From Tetrahymena elliotti 4EA (Eukaryota > Ciliophora > Oligohymenophorea > Hymenostomatida > Tetrahymenidae): DNA of 64,000 nucleotides. Both the position numbers and the translations under genes were made by a program. The stretch lies in assembly GCA_000231825.2 (NCBI GenBank), contig JH720359.1, positions 397,676 through 461,675 on the forward strand, written 5' to 3'. Below are positions 38,430 to 49,574 of this stretch, in pieces (the first letter of the stretch is position 1; each line of letters begins with the position of its first letter). A model generated the notes under the pieces. The model worked only from the letters and a program-made list of their open reading frames with translations. It was not told where the DNA came from and did no database searches.

Positions 38430-41400
38430 TCAAATAAAATATTTTGAGTCTCCAAATGCTAGGAAAAGACCGGGATTTCTTCTTAAAAATCCTATCAAGT
38501 CATGTCTATCTATTTTAAAAAAGGCACAATCATCAGATATAGCTTAGAGGGACGTTGTATTTTCTGATTCATTAATTAATGATGATATTTCTCCAATAAA
38601 AAATCCCTTTCTTATTTCAAGATTAATATCCGCTTCAGGGCAATCTACAAATTAGAATTATCCTTATTTTACTATGATACCAAATTTGGCTTACTCACCT
38701 GCTCTCCACATAAATTAATCTTTTTTTGCCTCTTAATTTATTAGAATCATTTCAAGCTAAGTTTTTTAGGTTTCATTCAAATCTTTCAAGAAAGAGTTAC
38801 TTTATGATAAATAGATATTTTAGTTAATAAAAATTTTGAAAATTAATTACTGCTCAATGATTTAAATTGATTTATTTATACGAGAATGTAGCAATCTCTG
38901 TTATTTTTAAAGAATCTTTAAACCACTACTTTCTTTTCCTTATCCAAAAGCAAACCAAAAATCTTGCTTTTCTAATGTGAGAACATGCAAATCGCTTAAA
39001 GCTTAAACACTTTTTTTTTAATTTATTTTTTTCTTAAAAAAATTTTAAGATAATCGATTACCTAGCCATTCTTCTTTGAGATTGTCCTTACTACTATTCT
39101 AAAATAAGAGCTGATTCTCCAAAATATTCTCCAACAGAAAAAATTCTATCTTCGAATATTTTCTTTTCTGAAAATACTTTAACTGATCCCTTCAATATAA
39201 TATACCATTTATTACCAAGAGTATTTTACTTAATTACCTAGATAAAAAAATAAATAATAATGTAAGTATAAATTAACAATTTAAATAATTTTTACATATT
39301 ATCCTTTAGTGAAAAACTCTTCATTAGCTATATCAATCAAATCTCTTAAATTTTTTAAAGATATTCCTTCAAAAACATCTACTTATGATAAGATTTCAAG
39401 CTTCATCATGTAGTCTAATGCTTTGTGTTTTTTTACCTTTAAATCTGGATCTTCTGTTTGAGTGTATTGTAATCCTATCTAATTTTTAAATATTTATAAG
39501 AATTTAGAGATTACAATGGAAGGGAGGGACAAACTTACAGATGATATTTAAAATGAGGATTTAAATTCATTTGGTAAACTATCTTCGTCTGTGTAGATAA
39601 GTCTTATGTTTTTATGAGTCTACTAAGGTAATTACTAAAGAATACTTAATTATGTATGAGCTATAGGATTTCCAGCATCAAACAGGATTCTGTTATGGAT
39701 AAATTTGGTGTTAGCTAGGAGTTCAAATCTTTTCATTGTAATGACTTGCTTTTTACTGATGGCTGAAAATCTTTTTATTTATATTATTTGAGATCTAACT
39801 AATAGAAAAAAATAAAACTTACAATTTTGGATCATAGAGGTTATAACCAGAGTAATAAATAGATGCATTCTAATTGTTAATTTCAAATCCAATACTTGGG
39901 ATCACATGAAAATTATAATGAAAACGTATAACACATCCATTTAAATTAATTGCTGCACCAATAACGACAGGTTTAAATTTAAATAATCTTCTCATCAATT
40001 CATTATTAATTTTACAAATTCTTGAATATTTGTTTATGAATGAATTTATAATTGTTGGAGTTGAAATTATCTATTTATTATTAAAAGGCAGTCAATCAAT
40101 AAAACATTTTTTTTATAATTACTTCCATTCTAGAAGATTCAACAAATCTTTGTAAGACACCAATATCGCATTCACTATGGCAGTTAGTTAGAATAACCCA
40201 ATCTATGATATTAGTAGGAATGTAGTGAGATTAAAGATAATTTGTTGTAAAAATAGGGGGATCAACGAGACCAGCTCTTCCATTAATCCAAATTATAAAG
40301 CCACTCTTTATTAATTTTTATTAAATTAATTTTAAATAAAAAGTTTATTTAGTAAAATTACTGGTTTTCCAGAGTCAAATGGAGATGATAAACCAGTATA
40401 ATTGAATAAAGGTGGTATAAAGTCATGCTTATCTTTGTCATTTTCAGTGTAAATTTTGCCATCACTATTTTATTCAATTTACTGCTCCTCCTAATTCATC
40501 ATTCTCTAATGAATTAACCTTAATAATTTATTAATAAATTATTTCTCAATTATTTTAGTTACAATTCTTATTGAGTCTCAATATCCAGCAGAAATTAAAA
40601 TATTTAATTTTCAGTCTCCTCAATTTCTATTATTTATTTTACTTTAGAGTTTTCCATGATGGTCAGTCTTTTACCATTATTTTCAATATCAACTCCTCTT
40701 CCTAAAGAAACACACCCTATTATTTTAATAACAGATAAGATTTTTTTTAAATTAAAAAATAGAATGTGTTACCATCCTTATCGTAGTAAGCAAATCTAAC
40801 AAAGTAGTTAATATCTATATTATCTTTTATTCCTAATATTTGCTTATATATGTATTGTTATTCTTTCTCAAATTATGGTATTCCTTCTTAATCAAACGAA
40901 GTGTGAAATTAATGCCTCAACTCCTATAATTTAATAGATTTAAAATATCTCCTATATTAATTGTTGTAGCTTTATTAATTACTTCTCTTTTTATATTTTA
41001 AGGTCCTAAAAAACTTTCTTATATGTAACATTAGATGTCTTCTACTTCCTCCTCAGAGCATATAATTGTTGTTATTTTGTGGCATTTCAAAGCATTATAT
41101 CTAACCGGTTGTTCTAAATCTACTAGCTTTTGATAGTTTAAAGGCAATTTGAATATTTTAATCAGTACATTTTTATTTAAATAAAATTTGATAAAACTGA
41201 TCAGTTTAAACGCTTTTGCAATTGTTTAAAACATTTTCACTGATAGATAATGCAAAATAATTAATTACCAATAATCCATTTTCTTTATTAAATTACTTTT
41301 ATGGTAATATAAAGTATGTTGGGACTTATTTATAAATGCTAAGGGTTTGTGAAACTGTCATAGGAGGTATACCATATTAAATTAATCCTACTGCTGTGTC

Positions 41401-41520
41401 AGCAATATGTATTAAAGCTCCCTATTAGCCATCTTTTGTTATAGGAGTATATCATTAAACTACTAAAATTATGCTAATTTCTAAAAAAAATCACTTACGC
41501 TCATTTGAGTTAGCCTACAT
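38430..41520 (-). CDS. metallo-beta-lactamase-like domain fused to two cyclic-nucleotide-binding domains
   Basis: Twelve reverse exons: 41520-41499, 41432-41297, 41196-40983, 40923-40773, 40716-40643, 40505-40362, 40305-40123, 40070-39823, 39770-39539, 39478-39296, 39237-39062 and 38994-38430; 775 residues in a continuous frame. Residues 1 to about 470 follow the metallo-beta-lactamase (MBL) fold layout: GFIIWINGRAGLVDPP, then ILTNCHSECDIG where HxHxDH is expected, HVIPSIGFEI and ILFDAGNPIAHTQLSIL. The metal motif is altered (TNCHSECD). Residues about 485-600 are a cyclic-nucleotide-binding domain with an intact phosphate cassette (GEYFGESAL...QRRMA). Residues about 650-775 form a second one (FFIGEISSL) whose expected Arg is Ser (TTSLQA). 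The product is likely a cAMP/cGMP-responsive regulator rather than an active hydrolase. The exon 2/3 junction is the weakest. Confidence 0.8.
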
Positions 41521-41980
41521 AATTTAGTTTAATAAATATAAATTTTGGTTTGGTTTGTTGCTATAGTTTTTTAATATCTAATGAATTTAATGAATTGAAT
41601 ATAAATACAAATTAATTTCTAATATGGAAAAAAATTAAAAAAACAAAAAATCTAATTTAAAAACGATCGAAGAAGAAATAAAATACATTTTAAAATATAA
41701 TTTTAATTTATTATTTTAGTTGATAAAATTTATTTTTTATCTATCACGTATTTATTTATGATTTGTTTGAACAATCAACAATATTCTCATTTTGCTAACA
41801 CTCTTTCAAAATTTTTGTAATTTATTCCTTTTTGATAAGAGATTATTCATTCATAGAAACTTTCTCAAATCTTTTTTCAATACATTAAGATATAAAAAAT
41901 TATATTTTACTCATAAACTCAATTTTTAGGCTCCTTTTTTATAAAATTGTACTTCTAACTTTGTTATTAATAACGATAAC
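41521..41980. promoter_or_regulatory. shared divergent promoter region
   Basis: Only 460 bp separate the start codons of two head-to-head genes (41520 reverse and 41981 forward). The segment is about 85% A+T with A and T runs and no coding frame. Position alone suggests a bidirectional promoter; no specific factor site can be named. Confidence 0.4.
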
Positions 41981-42898
41981 ATGTCTCTTTTTCAAGAATG
42001 GATATATGGGTCTGCAAATGACTTCTTTTCTTGGAAGTTATATGATAAGCTTCCCAAATCAGGAAATGTAGATATACTTGGATTAACCAATTAGCTTCGC
42101 CCTAAATTTTATTCTGCATGGCATCATGATCCAAAAGGTGTTAATTTTCATACAAGAAGATATATTTTAAAAAGGGGTATACTAGAAAATGATCTTGAAG
42201 TTGTAAAAGATGCGCTTGACAATGGATTAGATATAAATAGCGAGATAGATTTAAAATATGGTTTTACACCACTTTCATTAGCATCAATATTAAATAGGAC
42301 AGCTATAATATAATACCTTTTTTTGAGAGGAGCTGATGTTAACAAATAAGATAGGAGTGGAAATACTCCTCTTATGCAAGCAGTAAAGAATTGGAATTTC
42401 GAAAGTATAAAAATCCTAGTTGAAAACTGCTATAGTGATTTAAAAGTAAAAGATTAATATGGCTCTACTGCTACTGATAAAGCTAATTTTAAAAAATTAA
42501 AAGCAATAGAAGTATACTTATAAGATAGATAATAAATAAATGAAGAAAATGAAAAATTGTATCGCAAAGCATTTAATTTAGAAAATTAAGAATAAAATGA
42601 TTCTTTGAATAAAAACACTAAAGATAAGAAAAGTTTAAAAGTTTAAAAAATATCTGCTAAGGAGCAAGCATAATTAGAGTAGCAAGTCTAATATAAGCAA
42701 TTCCCTAAATTCACTTTAGAATTAGGTTTTGAAAGTCTGTTTAATGATAAATCTGGCGAATAACTTATTAAGAATAAGAAAATTTATACAGATTAAGCTC
42801 TTCGTTATCCATTTAATAATTTCAAGGGTGTTTATAGAATATCATTCTAGAATTTGAAGACTGTGGATGAAGCTCTTTAAGAGATTAATTAGAATTGA
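41981..42898 (+). CDS. ankyrin-repeat protein, 305 residues
   Basis: Single exon. Residues about 70-165 contain ankyrin repeats: GFTPLSLASILNRTAIIQYL followed by RGADVN, then GNTPLMQAVKNWNFESIKIL, and a degenerate third (YGSTATDKANFKKLKAIEVY). The N-terminal 60 residues begin MSLFQEWIYGSANDFFSWKL and contain aromatic and His-rich pieces (FYSAWHHDPKGVNFHTRRY). The region after 170 is charged and Gln-rich, and the last 60 residues (LRYPFNNFKGVYRISF) look folded again. This ankyrin-in-the-middle layout resembles an adaptor or assembly subunit of a complex, but I cannot name one. It shares a 460-bp promoter with the MBL/cyclic-nucleotide gene. Confidence 0.8.
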
Positions 42899-43848
42899 CT
42901 CATTTCAACAAAAACGCGCACAAATAAATAATTAATATTTAAAAACATAGTATTAATCTAAAAAAAAATGAATACAATCTAATTACCTTTATGTTTTTAT
43001 TTGTTTGTAAGTCAATCCAATTCTTGGGAATGGTTTAAATTTATCCTGTTACTAGACTTAATAAAATTTAACTCATCAACTTACAATTAATTTAACATTC
43101 TATTATTAGCTTGCTTGAATCAAGCAAAGAAAAAAAATAATCTTTACAATCAAGTGATTAAATTGTATTTTTTATAATTAGCATAAATTTTATGTAATCG
43201 CTTTAATTTAAATTTCTAAAGCAAATAAGCATAAATTAAGGAGACTTTTATTTATTATACATTGAGAGCTATCTGCTGACAAGATAGAATGCAAATTATT
43301 TATTATTAATTTCGTAATATACTTCTACTAAGTATTATGGATGGGATTTGAATTTGTTTATTTCAAAAAATCAAACTGTTTTAGATATTTTTGATAAGAA
43401 AACATAAAATAATAATTGTTGGCTAATATTTTTATTAAAGCTGAAGAATATTAGTTCATTGTTATCTTTTGTAAGCTATTTATGAAATAGAAAAGAGTCT
43501 TCCTATTTCGATTAGCATTACATTTCAAACAATTAATTAACTTTACTTTGTTTATAATTTATTTTATGGTAATTACGTAACAAACTAACTTTATTTAAAT
43601 TTTTTTTAATTCTCAATCCTAAAACAAAACTTCAATAAGTTTTCAATACTCAAGTGTTATTGATTTAATTGTAACGCATTGCTTCAATACTGCAAAAAGT
43701 TGTATTTATTCAATATCAAATAATCTATATTTTCTATTGATACATATCAATCATTTAGATTATTAAAAAAAATTTTTAATTTCCTATTTTATATTATGAA
43801 AATCATCCAATTAATATTACTCGAAAGTGCCTATAGCAAATCACCAAA
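42899..43848. other. intergenic, A+T-rich
   Basis: 0.95 kb with no protein-like frame. A tRNA-like fragment near 43,335 (GGGATTTGAA on the + strand) was examined and does not form a tRNA. Confidence 0.5.
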
Positions 43849-44502
43849 TCATATTTCTATTTATTTCTAATTAAATTTAGAAACACGGATTTAATATCTT
43901 TCTTGAAAACTAAACATTAAACAGTGAAAAAGCTAAGGGAAATTCTATAAACATTATTAAAATTAAAAATACCTAAATTGAAATAAAACATTTAAACCCT
44001 ACATATCAAATCTCTTAAATTTCGTGAGCTAATCTCTCAATATTGTAACATATCCCTGACCAAAAAACAAAAATAATTTTATTGATACTGGAATTAACAC
44101 TGAAAAATGGGTTGCGCATAAGCAAAAAGCACCAAATAAAATGTACTTAGCAGCCATTAAGTTAGAAAACGTGAAAGCAACTTTGATATAACTATGAGAG
44201 CTATATAAAATATAAAACAACAAAAAGAAGTATAAAATGATCAATACAATAAAGACCTCAATAGAGAATACAATTATATATTTGTATCTCAAAAGAATAC
44301 TTAAAATCGTTAAACTACTGATGACATCGGCCCTTAAGATTAAGAAGAGTCATGAACTGTTTGTTATGTGGATAGTATTTATAACTAGTTCTTTTAAATG
44401 GCTTTGATTACTTAACTTTATTTGTGATTTGTGAATAGAAATTTAAGCAGATTTTATGTAATCAAATAAAAATTTTTCATAATTCAATAATCCTTTAACC
44501 AT
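43849..44502 (-). pseudogene. possible multi-span membrane protein frame with an internal TGA
   Basis: A reverse frame starts with ATG at 44502 (MVKGLLNYEKFLFDYIKSAQ at the start) and runs 50 codons to TGA at 44350-44352. It then continues in the same frame for 166 codons to a TGA at 43849-43851. The second part holds three or four strongly hydrophobic segments (YIIVFSIEVFIVLIILYFFL, LMAAKYILFGAFCLC, FSVLIPVSIKLFLFF). A 97-nt intron (44436 to 44340 or so) could remove the TGA in phase, but it would remove text that itself looks coding. So this may be a spliced gene, a decayed gene, or chance in T-rich DNA. No family assigned. Confidence 0.3.
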
Positions 44503-45635
44503 CAAAATTTAATAATAAAAATTCCATAAAATCAATTAGGAATTAAGTAATATAAAAAATTGTAATAAAGATATTTAAATATCAAAAAGAATATTAGACT
44601 CTCCTTTCTTTCATAAGAAATGCACTAATACACTCTCTATACATTCTTAACAAAAAATAATCTATATAATTATAATCTATTAATATCACCTATGCTCAAC
44701 ATAGTTATCTGTTTTATATATTATATGTTAATATTTATTTCAATAGTTAAAATTATTTATCAATTTTAAAAATCTTATTTGAGTAATCTTTTGTGAATAA
44801 GCTGATCATTTATTTTAACAAAAAAAATCTAAAAAAACTAAACCTGGTCATGATCTATTTTTTAAGACTTTTATTTTGAGATAAATTTACAAAAAAACTA
44901 AAAAAAACCCTTAATAAAATTTAACATTGATTATGAAAATTCAGTGAATCAAATTATATTCATACCAATTATTGTTATTTAAATGTATAGACGCTAACAT
45001 GCCTAAGAAATATTTTAATGTTAAGGAAAAGATTTCAGATATTTTGTAGATTACAATCGCATTTAAAGATTAAGTATTTACACTTTAAAAAAGAAATATA
45101 TATTTAGGATTTTAGCCAGCCTAAATTTTAAATAATTACTAGTTTATTTTTTATTAATTAAGACTGATTCAAGTATTTTTTATCCATATATTAATTACAC
45201 ATAAGTTGTATACAAAGCAAATCATGGATTAACAAAGTGGGATTATTTCTTATTGTTCACATACAATTACATATTTTATCATAAAATATTAGCAATTTTA
45301 TATACTTTTCATAAATTGATTTAATATAAGACAAACTGTTTATGCAAAAGAAAAAATTATTATTTAAGATAGTCAACAGCCAATATTTATAAAATGAATT
45401 TGCAACCACAAAATAAAAATTAATTTGGATTATAAAAGTACTAGAAATATATAGTTTTTATATTTTGTATTATTTAGATTTTTTATTTTTTCATAAATTT
45501 CTTTTGTTTACTTGTTTTATCATTACTTTTAAACATCATGTCAGATTACTTACTTTTGCTCTAAGTATCTACGTATATGGAGGCATTTTTTTGCATGAAA
45601 TTTTTTATTGATTTTTTTGTTTATATATAGTCTTT
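44503..45635. other. intergenic, A+T-rich
   Basis: 1.1 kb without a convincing gene on either strand. It lies between the doubtful reverse frame and the 3' end of the reverse bZIP gene. No repeats or RNA genes seen. Confidence 0.5.
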
Positions 45636-48189
45636 TCAATTAGAGTCATTTTAGAAAGCAGCCTAAGCAGCAGCAGTTAAATTAGTTTGGTTTACATCAG
45701 TAGAGAGGTGTCTTTTCTTTTGTAAGAACTCATAAGCATCAGTATAAACGTCATAGGCTTCATTTACATCAACCATAAGGGTATTACAGCTATCTTAGTT
45801 CTAGATGAAGGATTGTAAATCATTATCACTATCATCATCACTATCATCGTTATCACCCTGTTTAATAATCATTACATTTTATAAAAACATTTGACTAGAA
45901 CTAAGAAAATTTAAAATAGCTTTTTTAAGGAAGCTGACAGAACTTTATCAAATTAGAAAATTTACAAATCAAAAGATAAAGTGTGTTGAAAGGAATAATT
46001 TTTTATAAATTAATTCGAAAAATTAAATAAAAAATTCTACCTCGAAGAATTTCTAAAAGGCTTATTTCATATGACTATTATATTATGTTCTCTCAATGCT
46101 TAAGAGGAATTTTGAAATTTATGAAGGCTTAAAATCTTTAATGAGGTTTTCCATAGTTTCATCTAAAGAGTTCAATTCTTTCTTCATTTTTTCCTTCGTC
46201 TCATACATATTGTTGACAAGTCTAATTAATTATTATTATAAATGAAAATATTAATTTGCTCAAAATAACAATTTTAGAGTTATTCTCTTAAATTACCCAA
46301 TTTAATTGTTTATTAAATATGAATTAAAACATAAAAAAATTAATAAATTGTTACGATTCGAGCTTTTCTTTTTCTTTCGAGAGTTTTTTTTGCATCTTTA
46401 TGGCTTTCTTCTTTTAGGATTCAGAAAGTTTCAAAGATTGAATGATTTTAGGGAACTCAAACCTTTTTTTCAAATAAATTACATATATTTCTTAATAAAT
46501 ACTCCAAAAATATTTATTATAATTACTCTTGTGTCTTAGATTAGCTTTCCATATCATCTTCTTTATCCTAATCAGGAGAGTAAATGTCCTTTGATTCGGA
46601 TGCTACATAAAGAATATATTTCATATGAACTGGGAGCATTTATTCGGCTATTTGCTTGAAGCAGTAATCAAGAACCATCATTCTTTCAGAATTATTACAA
46701 CCAAATTTTCTCTAAAATAAAGTGATAAATTTTATAGATATTTTAATAAAATGAAATTTACCTTCAAACCTTCAATGATAATACCAACATCATTTTCATT
46801 AGCATTACTATTGAGAGAGTTTTACAAATTATTTAACAAAATTGTTTTGTTTGTTTATTGATCATTTTTCTAATTAAAAAAATTATTTTTAATAAAATAA
46901 AAAATTTACAAAATATTTATTTACGTATTGAATTTATGTTTGTAAATTGTTTAATAACTATTCACTTGCACAGCATATTCTTTTAGAATCTTGTAAAATA
47001 TCATTCAATTAAGTTACCTAAGTAATTATTTTTAAATTTATTTATCAAAACCAATTTTATGATAAGTAAGAATATTATATATTTCAAAGAATTTAAAGAG
47101 AGCATAGAATTTTATTTGTCAAGTTTATATGACATTCTCTGGTAATATGTTATGGGATTTCTTATTTTTAAAAACTAAATTGGTTAGCTTTTCTAGTTCT
47201 CAACAAAATAATTAAAAAATAAAATGAAAAAAAACAAAAATTTTCTAGTTTTCATATTTAACTTTTTATTGCATTATAATTTTAGTTAATCTTTGCTTTT
47301 GAATTATATTTATGCATTGATGAGTATTGAGAATTAAAATTCTATTAGATAAATACATATCCTGATGTGAAAGATAATGATATTTATTAGTTATATGGGT
47401 TTATAAGATGAATTTAATAAAACTAGACTAAATTATGAATTTAATTGAGCATTTAAATATATTTTACTTTGTTTTCTAACAATTCTAAGTAAATTTTCTT
47501 TCTCTTTCTTGAGTTTCTGGCAGATTCTCTATTTCTGACAAGCTTTTAGTTATCTTTGGGATTAGAATTTTAATTTTAGAGAGATTGTTATTGCTATTAA
47601 ATCATAGAAGGATCTTAGTATCCTTGCATTTATTAATTCTACTGTTATTGCTGTTAGGCTAAGATTTGATTATAGTTTTAACCATTTTATGAATTAAATT
47701 CATTTTTTTAACTTAAATAATTACTTTAATGTTAATTATTAAGTAAATCTAATCCATAACTAGACTTTGTTTTTCTTAGCATCTTACTGTTGTCTTATCT
47801 AAAATTATTCATAAAAGTTTTAATTTTAAAACATCTTTTCATTTTTAGTCTAAAATTTATATACTGAGGAGCATTGAAATCTTATTTGTTATCTAATGTT
47901 TGAAGATTGTCATATGATGTTTTTACTAAATTATTTATCTTTTTGATGTATGTATTTTTGGAATTAGTTGGTTTGGATTTAGGTTGGCCCTCTGAAATTT
48001 GTTATCCTCTACATATTTATAATAATAATTTAATTTATTTAATTACTTCTTTATGTATATTAATTTAAAGTAATACCCATGACCATGATTTGACTATTCC
48101 TCAGCCTTTTCTTTGATTGAATCAAGTGGATTTGATTCCTAAAAATATAAAAAATATGAGTTCTTGATTTATTTTAGATCTTTTTTCAT
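45636..48189 (-). CDS. bZIP transcription factor, nine exons, 504 residues
   Basis: Reverse exons 48189-48047, 48008-47865, 47798-47468, 47017-46925, 46869-46762, 46711-46527, 46462-46355, 46221-46041 and 45857-45636 sum to 1,515 nt. Exon 3 ends with a textbook basic region (LVRNRESARNSRKRKK), with N185-x7-R193. It runs across a 450-nt intron into the leucine zipper (YLELLENK then VTQLNDILQDSKR, with Leu at 203 and 210). bZIP dimers bind DNA in the nucleus. The N-terminus is Gln-rich, typical of an activation region. The second half has another coiled coil (KKKAIKMQKKLSKEKEKLES) and a PSQISKFLLSIER segment, as I recall from other ciliate bZIP proteins. The C-terminus is acidic (DNDDSDDDSDND). 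The 38-nt intron 1 is unusually short. Confidence 0.8.
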
Positions 48190-49574
48190 TCCAAAATATT
48201 GAATGAGCCATTATTAAAATAAATCCTAAATACCTAGCCTAGAAGAGAGCCTATTTGATTTTATTAATAATCGAAATTGTATTAATTGTAATACATATTC
48301 ATATCTTCGTATGTTTTTTTCATATTTCCTAAATGGTTTTAGTTCATATTTTTTAATTAAAAAATTAATATTCCTTTATTTGGTTGATTGATAACTATTC
48401 CCTCTTTTTCTTATAATTTTTAATAATTCCCCAATAATCTAACACTATTAATAATTAATACAATAAATTGCTTATTATCTATTTGATAAAGAATTTTGTT
48501 CATAAATAATCATGCATACTTTATATTCATTTCACGCAAGTAAATATCAAGTAAATATATCAATTAATATTAACAAAATTATATTTTTTTTTCATTAAAC
48601 TCATAATAGATTTAAGTCTTTTTACTTGATGTTATTATCCTAATATAATACATCTTATCATGAGAATATAGTATAGCAATAAGAAGCATTTTTGATAACA
48701 ATAATACTTCTTATATCTTATAAATTGTCAAATATTTAATTTAAAAGAATACTATGATGAATTATTTGGTCTATTTTCTTTTACAAAATTAAAAACTAAA
48801 TCACTTCAATTTTAACAGAAAAAAACTTTTTAAATTATCTCTGTCTCAATAGATAAAAATTTTATATTTAATTGCGGTTAAATCAAATTATTTATTATAT
48901 ATTATTTAAAAATATATGTAATATTAGCCAATTTAAGATTCCAAAATCATAACAAAAATTTATTTTAGTAAAATAATGAATAGATTTTGAGTTTATTATT
49001 TTACTACTCAACAACTAGAAGAAACACTAATTTATGGAGAATTTTTTGTATAATATCTTTAGTATTTAATCGTCTAATAAATAAGCAGATTATTTTATTT
49101 TCTATAAAAATGAAATGATAGATTTAATATTAACCACAAATTTAAATATCTATTTCTGATAACAAAATATTTTAATAAGTTAAATTTCTCAAAAATATCA
49201 AATAAAAAGATACAATGGTAGAATTACAAGAGTGAATTTAAGGGGTATTTTAAATTGAAGAAAGGCCTTGCTATTTAAAGTACTCTTTTGGCTCTTTAGA
49301 GTAAATTTTAAATAAATTAAAATGATATAAAATATTTCTTTTTTCTAGATTGAAAAATTAATTTTAATTAAATTCTAAGTTGAATTTAGAAAATGAAGTT
49401 TCTATTCCTGTTTATGTAAAATTGAATTATTCTGTTTTACTTGTTCTTTTAATCAAAAACATATCTATTTACTTGTATTTGGTCAAACATGTATTTTATG
49501 ATAAATATTTAGGTACATATAAAAAGATCAGAAATCTATTTAAATTTTAATTAAATTTATTTAACTCCTGAAAA
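48190..49574. other. divergent intergenic region
   Basis: 1.4 kb of very A+T-rich DNA between the bZIP gene and the SPFH gene, transcribed away from each other. No coding frame, RNA gene or repeat array is evident. Confidence 0.5.

Noticed and set aside
38425..39114. Long forward frame that seemed to extend the 36-kb gene (text like KRPGFLLKNPIKS)
   Set aside because: It is the antisense of the second cyclic-nucleotide-binding domain on the reverse strand, which is clearly coding. The forward gene ends at its own TGA at 37712-37714.
43325..43360. tRNA-like GGGATTTGAA fragment
   Set aside because: No T-arm, anticodon arm or acceptor stem can be folded around it.
46306..46539. 77-codon forward ORF
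   Set aside because: Antisense shadow of bZIP exons and introns.
47052..47135. ATG at 47135 as start of a separate short gene with a 34-nt GTTTTG intron
   Set aside because: The exon at 47017 joins in phase to the bZIP basic-region exon ending at 47468 and completes a canonical leucine zipper, which is a far better model.
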